This document shows positions 1-8,209 of a DNA stretch of 14,417 bases, piece after piece (positions within the stretch are counted from its first letter, which is position 1; each line of letters begins with the position of its first letter). Below the pieces are notes generated by a model. It saw only the letters and a list, made by a program, of their open reading frames with translations, had not been told where the DNA came from and did no database searches. This DNA comes from Paraprevotella sp. Its GTDB lineage: Bacteria > Bacteroidota > Bacteroidia > Bacteroidales > Bacteroidaceae. The translations under genes were made by a program, and so were the position numbers. The stretch covers positions 1 through 14,417 of the forward strand of contig JAFOXE010000220.1 in assembly GCA_017425765.1 (NCBI GenBank), in the 5' to 3' direction.

Positions 1-221
1 AACATATCTTCGAATTTCACAAAGCCACTCTCCAAAAGGGTAACGCTATTGTCGGATGTAAAACGTATGCCCATAGCCCTCAAGTCCTGCACCGTAAGCG
101 AATCGCTACGTACTTGCTGCGCCCGGACATAATGATTAGAGCACATAAGCACCATAAAGCAGAATGCAGACATTAACCAATGTCTGCATCTTACCTTTAC
201 TATATTCAAGAGGTTTTTCAT
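1..221 (-). CDS. Phospholipase D / cardiolipin synthase-like protein, N-terminal fragment
   Basis: This is the first 73 codons of a minus-strand gene whose remainder lies beyond the left edge. It starts at ATG 221-219, with one base between it and the kdsD stop, so it is probably translated as the last visible gene of the kdsA-kdsD operon. The start has a basic n-region, a hydrophobic stretch around residues 15-28 (WLMSAFCFMVLM) and a likely signal-peptidase site near VRA/QQ at 34-35, so the product is probably exported or membrane-attached. The mature start contains IRFTSDNSVTLLESGFVKFEDM, which resembles the segment just before the first catalytic region in Bacteroidales cardiolipin synthases (pattern NN.VTLL.SG..KF.D.F). 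The HKD motifs are not in the window, so the family call comes from remembered similarity of this short segment and is tentative. The gene itself is well supported. Confidence 0.55.
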   Translation of the reverse strand, partial: MKNLLNIVKVRCRHWLMSAFCFMVLMCSNHYVRAQQVRSDSLTVQDLRAMGIRFTSDNSVTLLESGFVKFEDM

Positions 222-222
222 A

Positions 223-1173
223 CTATAGCATACAGCTAAAGTGGTCTACTACACCGATTAAATACTCATTCTCGTCCACCACCAATACGGTGTGAATCTT
301 GTTCCGGTGCATAATACGTTGAATTTGTTCAATTTTTATGGTCGGTGGCACACACTTTGGAGCTTGTGTCATCACTTGTCGCACCGGGACATTAAAGAAT
401 TTTTCCTGCAAGCTTTCTATTGCTCTACGCATATCTCCGTCGGTAATCAAACCTGCTACCTTCCCCCCTTCTACGGCAATGCACAAACCCAACTTTCCTC
501 GACTCATGTGCATAATAGCCTCGCCTAAAGGCATATCGGGCGAGATTATTGGTAAATCATCGCTGCGCATCACGTCCCTTGCCGTTGTAAGGAGTCGACG
601 GCCCAAAGACCCTCCGGGGTGGAATTGAGCGAAGTCGGTTGCCTTAAAGTTTCTCACCTCAATTAAGGCACATGCCAGAGCATCGCCCATGGCCAAAGTA
701 GCTGTGGTAGAAGATGTAGGGGCAAGATTCAACGGACAAGCCTCGCTGTTTACACGCACATTGAGATGATGCGTAGAATACTTTGCCAACAAGGAATCCG
801 GATTTCCGGAAATACCGATAAGAGGTATTTCGTGCGCGATCAGATAAGGAACAAAACGCAAAAGTTCATCTGTTTGCCCCGAGTTGGATATGGCAATTAC
901 CACATCGTCTACGGTAATCACACCCAAATCGCCATGAAACACATCCAACGGATTGATAAAGAACGCAGGTGTACCTGTACTGGAAAGTGTGGCAGCCATC
1001 TTGGCACCAATGTGTCCACTCTTACCTACTCCCGTAATGATAACCTTACCGGTACAATTACGTATCAATTCCACCGTCTTATCAAAGTTCTCGTCCAACT
1101 GAGGTATAAGGTTCAATATCGCTTGAGCCTCATCTCGAAAACATTTCTCGGCTATTTCTCTGACATTCATCAT
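223..1173 (-). CDS. kdsD: D-arabinose-5-phosphate isomerase (KdsD/KpsF/GutQ family)
   Basis: The enzyme interconverts ribulose-5-phosphate and arabinose-5-phosphate, the first committed substrate for KDO synthesis in the cytoplasm. The 316-residue protein has an N-terminal SIS domain (about 40-175) and a pair of CBS domains (about 200-316), the usual architecture; E. coli KdsD is 328 residues. Residues matching the E. coli active site are all present: K51 in GVGKSG, H80 in FHGDLG, E103 in SNSGQTDEL, E144 in SEACPL and H185 in FHPGGSLGR. The APTSSTTATLAMGDALA segment (151-167) is typical of the family. The first ATG (1173-1171) shares four bases with the kdsA stop (ATGA), implying translational coupling; a second ATG follows immediately. 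Placement directly after kdsA supports a role in LPS KDO rather than a sugar-catabolic paralogue such as GutQ. Confidence 0.95.
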   Translation of the reverse strand: MMNVREIAEKCFRDEAQAILNLIPQLDENFDKTVELIRNCTGKVIITGVGKSGHIGAKMAATLSSTGTPAFFINPLDVFHGDLGVITVDDVVIAISNSGQTDELLRFVPYLIAHEIPLIGISGNPDSLLAKYSTHHLNVRVNSEACPLNLAPTSSTTATLAMGDALACALIEVRNFKATDFAQFHPGGSLGRRLLTTARDVMRSDDLPIISPDMPLGEAIMHMSRGKLGLCIAVEGGKVAGLITDGDMRRAIESLQEKFFNVPVRQVMTQAPKCVPPTIKIEQIQRIMHRNKIHTVLVVDENEYLIGVVDHFSCML

Positions 1174-1922
1174 AGCAATGAACTTATAACTTGGTCAAAA
1201 TCTTTTAAGTATAACATATTCGGGCCATCGCTTAGTGCTTGCTCCGGATCGGGATGTATCTCGAAGAAGTAACCTGTGGCTCCGAAGGCTTTTGCCGCCA
1301 AAGCCATTGCCGGAACAAACTCGCGATTACCACCGGTTTTTCCGCCGGCAGCACCCGGTCTTTGCACCGAGTGGGTGCAGTCCATAATAACTTGAGGTGT
1401 ATATGCCTTCATATCGGGAATATTACGGAAGTCTACCACCAAGTTGTTGTAACCATATATATTACCACGTTCGGTAAGCCACACCTCTGTTCCACCAGCC
1501 TCATGAACTTTCTCAACCGGATACTGCATATCTGCTCCGGAAAGGAATTGTGCCTTCTTGATGTTTACTACCTTACCTGTACGAGCAGCAGCCACCAACA
1601 AATCAGTCTGACGACACAAAAATGCAGGTATCTGCAATACATCTACCACCTGTCCGGCAGCCTCTGCCTGAATACTTTCATGAATATCGGTGAGCAACTT
1701 CAAACCGTATTTGCTACGCACATCGTCCATCATCTGGAGGCCCTTTTCCAATCCGGGCCCGCGATAAGAATGTATTGATGTGCGATTGGCTTTATCGAAC
1801 GATGACTTAAAATAAATCTCTACATTATATTTTTCTTGCAGCCGAACCAGCTCCTTTGCAACCTCGTCAAGCACATCTGCCGATTCTATTACACAAGGAC
1901 CCGCAATAAATATAGGCTTCAT
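1170..1922 (-). CDS. kdsA: 3-deoxy-8-phosphooctulonate synthase (KDO-8-phosphate synthase), metal-type
   Basis: KdsA condenses phosphoenolpyruvate with arabinose-5-phosphate to KDO-8-phosphate, the precursor of the inner-core sugar of lipopolysaccharide. The 250-residue protein is a single TIM barrel, shorter than the 284-residue E. coli enzyme. Family motifs in order are IAGPCVIES (6-14), FKSSFDKANRTS (38-49), RGPGLEKG, LTDIHE, LQIPAFLCRQTDLL (96-109), NIKKAQFLS (120-128), NNLVVDFRN and FEIHPDPEQALSDGP (220-234). C10 stands where E. coli has Asn26. C10, H184, E221 and D232 match, offset by one, the metal ligands of the Aquifex enzyme (C11, H185, E222, D233), so this looks like the metal-dependent class. 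It is the first gene of the operon, with a -7 element upstream at 1973-1966, and it overlaps kdsD by four bases. Confidence 0.96.
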   Translation of the reverse strand: MKPIFIAGPCVIESADVLDEVAKELVRLQEKYNVEIYFKSSFDKANRTSIHSYRGPGLEKGLQMMDDVRSKYGLKLLTDIHESIQAEAAGQVVDVLQIPAFLCRQTDLLVAAARTGKVVNIKKAQFLSGADMQYPVEKVHEAGGTEVWLTERGNIYGYNNLVVDFRNIPDMKAYTPQVIMDCTHSVQRPGAAGGKTGGNREFVPAMALAAKAFGATGYFFEIHPDPEQALSDGPNMLYLKDFDQVISSLL

Positions 1923-1965
1923 AGTATTATATATTTTAGCTTTATAATTCTCATTGGTTTAGATG

Positions 1966-1973
1966 CAAAGATA
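1966..1973 (-). promoter_or_regulatory. -7 element of the kdsA operon promoter
   Basis: Read on the minus strand this is TATCTTTG, an exact match to the Bacteroidetes -7 consensus TAnnTTTG. It lies about 43 bases upstream of the kdsA ATG, giving a leader of roughly 35 nt. I do not see a clear -33 TTTG at the expected distance, so the call rests on the -7 box and its position. Confidence 0.6.
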
Positions 1974-2172
1974 CTATTTTTAAGTATAAAATGAATGAAT
2001 AATGCCGAAAAAGCATAACAAAAAGTACAAACCGAATAATAAAAACTCACGTGTACGCTTCCAGTTTTTTAATTCTAAGTCTGAAAGGACGAACGTACTT
2101 GCATTGATTAACAACAAATGTAAAAATAATCCTATTTTGGTTAAAGGACAAGGAGTGCATCATCTAAAAGAT

Positions 2173-2180
2173 TATCTTTG
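2173..2180 (+). promoter_or_regulatory. -7 element of the MaoC-like gene promoter
   Basis: TATCTTTG matches TAnnTTTG exactly and ends 46 bases before the ATG at 2227, implying a leader of about 40 nt. It lies inside the open upstream extension, so if used it excludes the earlier ATG at 2002 for this transcript. No good -33 element is visible about 19-20 bases upstream. Confidence 0.5.
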
Positions 2181-2226
2181 TTCAAGAAGACAATTAAACA
2201 AGCACTATAAACAAGATTATTACGAT

Positions 2227-2691
2227 ATGGAAAAATTGATTATAAACTCATATGCTGAGTTTGAAGAGTATGTTGGTAAGGTGTTGGGTACATCGGATTA
2301 TGTACAAGTGGACCAAGACCGCATCAATCTGTTTGCAGATGCGACACTTGACAACCAATGGATTCACGTGGATCAAGAACGAGCCAAAGAAGAAAGCCCT
2401 TTCAAGAGCACCATTGCGCACGGTTATCTTACCCTTTCACTGCTCCCCTATATGTGGAATCAAATCATAGAGGTTAATAACCTGAAAATGATGATAAACT
2501 ATGGTATTGAAAAGATGAAATTCGGGCAAGCTGTATTATGTGGAAACAGTGTTCGTTTGACCACCAAATTAGAGTCGCTCGTGAATCTACGTGGTGCAGC
2601 CAAAGCCGAGATTAAATTCTCTATTGAAGTAAAAGAAACCGGCAAAAAGGCATTGGAAGGTATTGCCATCTTTATCTACTACTTCAACTAA
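2227..2691 (+). CDS. MaoC-like (R)-specific enoyl-CoA hydratase/dehydratase
   Basis: This is a single hot-dog-fold MaoC domain of 154 residues from the chosen start, the usual length for stand-alone members that hydrate enoyl-thioesters. The signature is residues 36-66: FADATLDNQWIHVDQ followed by SPFKSTIAHGYLTLSLL. D42 and H47 align with the catalytic Asp-x4-His pair of (R)-hydratases (D31/H36 in PhaJ), and IAHG is the conserved turn before the core helix. I start at ATG 2227 because MaoC proteins begin just before such a segment (MEKLIINSYAEFEEYVGK) and because a -7 element sits at 2173-2180. An in-frame ATG at 2002 would add 75 basic residues with no recognisable domain. The physiological substrate cannot be told from the sequence. 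The gene stands alone, closed by a strong terminator. Confidence 0.88.
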   Translation: MEKLIINSYAEFEEYVGKVLGTSDYVQVDQDRINLFADATLDNQWIHVDQERAKEESPFKSTIAHGYLTLSLLPYMWNQIIEVNNLKMMINYGIEKMKFGQAVLCGNSVRLTTKLESLVNLRGAAKAEIKFSIEVKETGKKALEGIAIFIYYFN

Positions 2692-2722
2692 TCAGAGGAA
2701 CAAAATTCTTTCCTTACAATAT

Positions 2723-2765
2723 ACTCCGACAAGCAGGCTTTCTCTCTTGTCGGAGTTTCTATTTT
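2723..2765 (+). terminator. Rho-independent terminator after the MaoC-like gene
   Basis: A perfect 11-bp stem (ACTCCGACAAG at 2723-2733 with CTTGTCGGAGT at 2746-2756) has a 12-nt loop and is followed by a T-rich tail (TTCTATTTT). It begins 31 bases after the stop codon. Confidence 0.85.
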
Positions 2766-2817
2766 AGATTTTAGTATTATTTAATTGACGAGCTCTTCAG
2801 TTTTTTGCATAAAACCT

Positions 2818-2825
2818 TAATTTTG
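2818..2825 (+). promoter_or_regulatory. -7 element of the guaD promoter
   Basis: TAATTTTG matches TAnnTTTG and lies 35 bases before the guaD ATG, downstream of the preceding terminator, so guaD is probably transcribed on its own. The nearest TTTG (2804-2807) is too close to be a standard -33 box. Confidence 0.55.
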
Positions 2826-2860
2826 CTCTCGATAAAGCAACAACAACAAATTAAGGTACT

Positions 2861-3328
2861 ATGGAAAAGAAGTTGTTTATGCAAAAAGCCATAGAATTGG
2901 CCATAGAGAATGTGCACAACGGTGGGGGACCGTTTGGAGCGGTAATTACACGCAACAATGAAATTATAGCCACGGGAGTTAATCGTGTAACGGCACAACA
3001 CGACCCAACTGCCCATGCCGAAGTGTGCGCCATACGCAATGCGTGCGAAGAACTAAACACTTTTGATTTGAGCGGATGCGAAATTTATACCTCATGCGAA
3101 CCTTGTCCCATGTGCTTGGGTGCCATTTATTGGGCTCATCTGGACAAGATTTATTATGGGTGTAATAAACACGATGCGGCGAAGGCCGGATTCGACGACT
3201 CGTTCATATACAAGGAATTAGACCTACCCCAAAACGAGCGTAGCAAGATGATGGAAGAACTATTGCCCGAGGAAGCCACACGGACGTTTCAAGCATGGCA
3301 AGAACAAGCCGACAAGACTCCTTATTAA
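2861..3328 (+). CDS. guaD: Guanine deaminase (cytidine-deaminase fold, GuaD type)
   Basis: The enzyme deaminates guanine to xanthine in purine salvage. The 155-residue length matches B. subtilis GuaD (156). Zinc and catalytic residues of the deaminase fold are present: AHAE at 51-54 (zinc ligand H52, proton shuttle E54) and CEPCPMC at 79-85 (zinc ligands C82 and C85). Features that point to GuaD rather than the tRNA deaminase TadA are GGPFGAVI (22-29), HDPTAHAEV, CLGAIYWA (85-92), the AGFDDSFIYKE block (109-119) and the C-terminal FQAW segment (143-146), which in GuaD contributes to the domain-swapped active site. The start at 2861 fits the family N-terminus (MEKKLFMQKAIELA). It is monocistronic, between the terminator at 2723-2765 and the convergent region with dapA. 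Confidence 0.88.
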   Translation: MEKKLFMQKAIELAIENVHNGGGPFGAVITRNNEIIATGVNRVTAQHDPTAHAEVCAIRNACEELNTFDLSGCEIYTSCEPCPMCLGAIYWAHLDKIYYGCNKHDAAKAGFDDSFIYKELDLPQNERSKMMEELLPEEATRTFQAWQEQADKTPY

Positions 3329-3332
3329 ACAC

Positions 3333-3385
3333 ATGCTCGTGTATGGGGAAAGACACCATGGTGTGGGTACCCTACACACGAGCAT
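3333..3385. repeat. Palindromic intergenic repeat, copy 1
   Basis: This 53-bp structure follows guaD. The outer arms ATGCTCGTGT (3333-3342) and ACACGAGCAT (3376-3385) are perfectly complementary. Inside, TGGGG (3344-3348) can pair with CCCTA (3370-3374) with one G-T wobble. The centre holds a 12-bp perfect palindrome ACACCATGGTGT (3353-3364), immediately followed by GGGTACCC (3365-3372), also a palindrome. From 3353 on it matches copy 2 at 11137 at about 24 of 28 positions. It has no T-tail of its own; a separate terminator follows. Confidence 0.75.
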
Positions 3386-3392
3386 ATAAAAG

Positions 3393-3438
3393 AAAAGAGA
3401 TGTACACCTTGTTAAGCTAAGATGTACATCTCTTTTTT
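3393..3438. terminator. Bidirectional terminator between guaD and dapA
   Basis: A perfect 14-bp stem pairs AAAAGAGATGTACA (3393-3406) with TGTACATCTCTTTT (3423-3436), with a 16-nt loop. On the plus strand a run of six T ends the stem (3433-3438); on the minus strand the stem also ends in TTTT followed by CTTTTAT. It lies between convergent guaD and dapA and can serve both. Confidence 0.88.
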
Positions 3439-3499
3439 ATATTCTCTGCAACTTTCTAGATTAAAAAGCAAACTTTTTCATCTACTTACCTACTTGAAA

Positions 3500-4393
3500 T
3501 CAATACTTAATGTCCAACTCCTTCAAAATAGACGAAATTTTCTCCATCGTAGTCAAGCGGGTAGGAACCAAAGGCAAACGTAGTTGATTTTCTATCATCC
3601 CCATAGCATGTAACATAGCCTTAACACCAGCAGGGTTTCCATCAACAAATAATAACTTGAATAGTTCGGCGAACTTGTGATGAATAGTTAGAGCATTATC
3701 ATAATCGCCACGCAATGCTAATCTTACCATTCGGCTAAACTCGGCAGGCAATGCATTACCTATCACAGAGATTACGCCCACTGCACCAAGTGTAATCAAA
3801 GGAAACGTGATACCATCATCACCGGAAATAACGTCAAAATGAGGCGGTTTGTTCTTGATGATGTCATCCATTTGAGTAATATTACCACTTGCCTCCTTGA
3901 TGGCAACGATATTTTCAAACTCACGTGCCAAGCGCAAAGTGGTCTCCGCATTCATGTTCACACCGGTGCGTCCGGGCACGTTATAGAGCACCACCGGAAC
4001 AGGAGATGCCAAAGCCACCGCACGAAAATGCTGATATAACCCCTCTTGAGATGGTTTGTTATAGTACGGACATACGGACAAAACGCCGTCGATACCTGTC
4101 CAATCAGCATTTTTCAACTCGTTCACAATAGCAGCTGTGTTATTACCACCGCAGCCCATCAACAAAGGCACACGACCAGCCACACGCTCTACAACCATCT
4201 TCTTTATTGTCTGCTTTTCTTCGGCCGACAAACATGGTGTTTCGGCCGTGGTGCCCATGATGCATAGGAAATCGACACCATTTTTTATTTGGTATTCTAC
4301 AAGGCGCAACAAGGCATCATAGTCTACATCTCCATTAGGGGTAAACGGAGTGACTAATGCAATACCTAGTCCTTTGAATTTATTTTGTACCAT
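3500..4393 (-). CDS. dapA: 4-hydroxy-tetrahydrodipicolinate synthase
   Basis: DapA condenses pyruvate with aspartate-semialdehyde, the first committed step of the diaminopimelate/lysine pathway, supplying peptidoglycan and protein synthesis. The 297-residue TIM barrel is the standard length. K166 in IKEASG is the Schiff-base lysine (E. coli K161). MGTTAETP (46-53) carries T48/T49 of the proton relay, Y111 in PYYNKPSQ and Y137 in YNVPGRTG complete the Tyr-Thr-Tyr triad, and R142 corresponds to the substrate-binding arginine R138. GDD at 191-193 and GVISV at 206-210 are also typical. It lies downstream of ligA on the same strand with a 62-bp gap, but that gap contains a complete promoter, so dapA is probably transcribed independently. 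The start at 4393 fits the family N-terminus (KFKGLGIALVTPF). Confidence 0.96.
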   Translation of the reverse strand: MVQNKFKGLGIALVTPFTPNGDVDYDALLRLVEYQIKNGVDFLCIMGTTAETPCLSAEEKQTIKKMVVERVAGRVPLLMGCGGNNTAAIVNELKNADWTGIDGVLSVCPYYNKPSQEGLYQHFRAVALASPVPVVLYNVPGRTGVNMNAETTLRLAREFENIVAIKEASGNITQMDDIIKNKPPHFDVISGDDGITFPLITLGAVGVISVIGNALPAEFSRMVRLALRGDYDNALTIHHKFAELFKLLFVDGNPAGVKAMLHAMGMIENQLRLPLVPTRLTTMEKISSILKELDIKY

Positions 4394-4420
4394 CGATTCT
4401 CGATTTTATCATTTAGTTGG

Positions 4421-4452
4421 CAAAAATACGAACTTTCCGTCTTTTTGCCAAA
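4421..4452 (-). promoter_or_regulatory. dapA: dapA promoter within an inverted repeat
   Basis: On the minus strand TTTG (4452-4449) is followed after 20 bases by TATTTTTG (4428-4421), matching both Bacteroidetes promoter elements with normal spacing. The same DNA is a perfect inverted repeat: TTGGCAAAAA (4451-4442) and TTTTTGCCAA (4426-4417), with a 15-base centre. The -33 box starts 3 bases after the ligA stop. The -7 box ends 27 bases before the dapA ATG, so the leader is only about 20 nt. The hairpin lacks a T-tail beyond its own stem, so I read it as promoter/operator rather than a ligA terminator, though it could slow readthrough. Confidence 0.75.
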
Positions 4453-4455
4453 CTT

Positions 4456-6477
<2,022 letters not shown>

Positions 6478-6572
6478 TTATGTCTTTCGTCGGATGTGAG
6501 TTTGATGTACGCAAACAAACTCTTTTCAATGTCTTTTTGCATCAAAAGCCCGTTCGTCGTTCTTTTATACAA

Positions 6573-6580
6573 CAAAGGTA
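6573..6580 (-). promoter_or_regulatory. Probable -7 element of the ligA promoter
   Basis: TACCTTTG on the minus strand matches TAnnTTTG. It lies about 105 bases upstream of the ligA start, implying a leader near 100 nt, longer than for the other genes here. No clear -33 box is visible. Confidence 0.45.
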
Positions 6581-6621
6581 ACGAAATTATCTCATCATCG
6601 CCATATTATTGTGAAAAAACC

Positions 6622-6635
6622 ATGTGGATAAAGTT
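6622..6635 (-). repeat. DnaA-box-like sequence, left inverted copy
   Basis: On the minus strand this reads AACTTTATCCACAT and contains TTATCCACA (6631-6623), an exact match to the consensus DnaA box. A nearly identical sequence in the opposite orientation lies just past the other end of the transporter gene (8210-8222). It sits 21 bases upstream of the transporter's -7 box, roughly where a -33 element would be, so it could also affect transcription. Confidence 0.5.
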
Positions 6636-6655
6636 CAGTCTATTGAATAAATGAT

Positions 6656-6663
6656 TACCTTTG
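6656..6663 (+). promoter_or_regulatory. -7 element of the SLC13 transporter promoter
   Basis: TACCTTTG matches TAnnTTTG and lies 29 bases before the chosen ATG at 6693. It overlaps the region just after the first in-frame ATG (6651), so that ATG would be upstream of the transcription start and cannot be used from this promoter. Confidence 0.6.
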
Positions 6664-6692
6664 CACGAATTTTCAGAAAAACCCCAAATACT

Positions 6693-8207
6693 ATGTTCAA
6701 AATTTTCCCAGGCTTCGACCGTGTAGAAGCCTATCATGAAATGAAAAAGGCTAAGCGATTGGCCGAAAATCGCACCTTCTCCCGCATTCTCAAACTCGCT
6801 GTGTCCATTGGTGCCATGCTCGCCATTTGGGTGTTGCCTACAGAATGTTTAGGCGTTGAAGGGCTCACCTTAATCCAACAACGTACTATTGCCATTTTTG
6901 TTTTCGCCACATTGATGTGGGTATTGGAAGCTATTCCGGCATGGACCACTTCGGTGACCGTTGTTGTTTTACTTCTACTCAGTGTTTCAGACAGTAGCCT
7001 ATGGTTCTTTACCGAAGGCATAGATGCCGAAACGCTTGGTAAGGCTGTGAAGTATAAATCAATTATGCATTGCTTTGCCGACCCTATCATCATGTTGTTC
7101 ATCGGTGGCTTTATTCTTGCTATTGCTGCCACGAAGAGCGGTTTGGATAACTTCCTAGCCCGTGTTATGTTGAAGCCTTTCGGTACACAGTCACGCTTTG
7201 TACTTCTTGGTTTCATCGTGGTAACCGGAACATTCTCTATGTTCCTAAGTAACACGGCTACTGCGGCCATGATGTTAACTTTCTTGACACCGGTATTGAA
7301 AGCCCTCCCCGCTGACGGAAAAGGTAAGATTGGTCTTGCTATGGCTATCCCTGTTGCGGCCAACGTAGGTGGTATGGGAACACCCATTGGTACTCCTCCT
7401 AACGCCATCGCATTGAAGTATCTTAACGATCCCGAAGGATTGAACTTGAACATCGGATTCGGTGAATGGATGGCATTCATGTTGCCTTTCACCATCGTGG
7501 TATTGATTCTTTCATGGATGCTTTTGCTTCGTTTGTTCCCCTTCAAACAAAAGACAATTGTGCTTAACATTGAGGGTGAAACCAAAAAGGATTGGCGTTC
7601 TATCGTTACATATATCACCTTTGCCATCACCATCTTGTTGTGGATGACTGATAAGTTTACCGGTGTAAGCTCAAACGTGGTAGCAATGGTTCCCGTAGCT
7701 GTATTCTGTGCTATTGGCGTCATCACAAAGCGCGACCTTGAAGAAATCAGTTGGAGTGTATTGTGGATGGTTGCCGGTGGTTTTGCTCTTGGCGTTGCAT
7801 TGAACGAGACCAACTTGGCAAAAACAATGATTGAGGTTATTCCATTTAATACTTGGTCTCCAGTAGCAATGATTATAGGCTCCGGCCTGATTTGTTATGC
7901 AATGGCAAACTTTATTTCGCACACTGCAACCGCAGCACTTCTCGTGCCAATTCTTGCTATTGCAGGTACTAGCATGGCCGAGAACCTAAGTTCTTTGGGC
8001 GGTGTAAGCACATTGCTCATCGGTGTAGCCATCGGTTCTTCATTGGCAATGGTGCTTCCCATCAGTACACCTCCTAATGCCTTGGCTCACGCCACCGGCC
8101 TCATCGAGCAAAAAGATATGCAGAAGGTTGGTTTAATCATGGGCTTCATTGGTCTTGTATTAGGCTATTCTATGCTTATTATGTTGGGCAAATTCGGATT
8201 TATCTAA
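6693..8207 (+). CDS. SLC13/DASS-family sodium:anion (dicarboxylate-type) symporter
   Basis: A polytopic inner-membrane protein of 504 residues from the chosen start, with roughly a dozen hydrophobic segments after a basic cytoplasmic N-terminus. It shows the inverted-repeat signature of DASS transporters such as VcINDY. The first half has FLSNTATAAMML (184-195) and GGMGTPIGTPPNAIAL (226-241); the second half has ISHTATAALLVP (408-419) and LPISTPPNALAHATG (455-469). These SNT and TPPNA elements form the sodium and substrate sites. The second motif reads SHT rather than SNT at 409-411. Family members import C4-dicarboxylates, citrate or sulfate with sodium; the substrate here cannot be assigned. 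I prefer ATG 6693 to the in-frame ATG 6651 because a -7 promoter element lies at 6656-6663. The gene stands alone, divergent from ligA and closed by a strong terminator. Confidence 0.93.
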   Translation: MFKIFPGFDRVEAYHEMKKAKRLAENRTFSRILKLAVSIGAMLAIWVLPTECLGVEGLTLIQQRTIAIFVFATLMWVLEAIPAWTTSVTVVVLLLLSVSDSSLWFFTEGIDAETLGKAVKYKSIMHCFADPIIMLFIGGFILAIAATKSGLDNFLARVMLKPFGTQSRFVLLGFIVVTGTFSMFLSNTATAAMMLTFLTPVLKALPADGKGKIGLAMAIPVAANVGGMGTPIGTPPNAIALKYLNDPEGLNLNIGFGEWMAFMLPFTIVVLILSWMLLLRLFPFKQKTIVLNIEGETKKDWRSIVTYITFAITILLWMTDKFTGVSSNVVAMVPVAVFCAIGVITKRDLEEISWSVLWMVAGGFALGVALNETNLAKTMIEVIPFNTWSPVAMIIGSGLICYAMANFISHTATAALLVPILAIAGTSMAENLSSLGGVSTLLIGVAIGSSLAMVLPISTPPNALAHATGLIEQKDMQKVGLIMGFIGLVLGYSMLIMLGKFGFI

Positions 8208-8209
8208 TC

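Larger units (their letters stand above)
1923..2226. other. Divergent intergenic region between kdsA and the MaoC-like gene (304 bp)
   Basis: This AT-rich region holds the kdsA promoter (-7 box at 1973-1966, minus) and the probable promoter of the MaoC-like gene (-7 box at 2173-2180, plus). From 2002 to 2226 the plus strand also stays open in the frame of the MaoC-like gene for 75 codons, starting at an ATG. The putative peptide is very rich in Lys, Asn and Arg and resembles no domain I know. A second frame is also open for more than 30 codons because the strand is A-rich, so the openness is weak evidence of coding. I treat it as non-coding but flag it as a finding. Confidence 0.6.

Noticed and set aside
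766..1272. 168-codon plus-strand open frame across the kdsD-kdsA junction
   Set aside because: It is antisense to two strongly identified enzymes and shows no family similarity.
2777..3060. Minus-strand open frames opposite the guaD promoter and 5' end
   Set aside because: They are antisense to guaD and its promoter and have no similarity to known proteins.
3333..3385. Reading the guaD-proximal palindrome as a second terminator
   Set aside because: It has no T-run after the stem, and its core recurs at 11137 and 11182, so it is better described as a repeat.
4383..4412. Ten-codon minus-strand mini-ORF in the dapA leader, overlapping the dapA start out of frame
   Set aside because: Its ATG is at or before the predicted transcription start and it is too short to support; no attenuator-like run of lysine codons is present.
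6734..7813. 359-codon open frame on the minus strand opposite the transporter gene
   Set aside because: It lies wholly antisense to a clear SLC13 gene, has no recognisable domain, and is explained by the codon bias of the sense strand.
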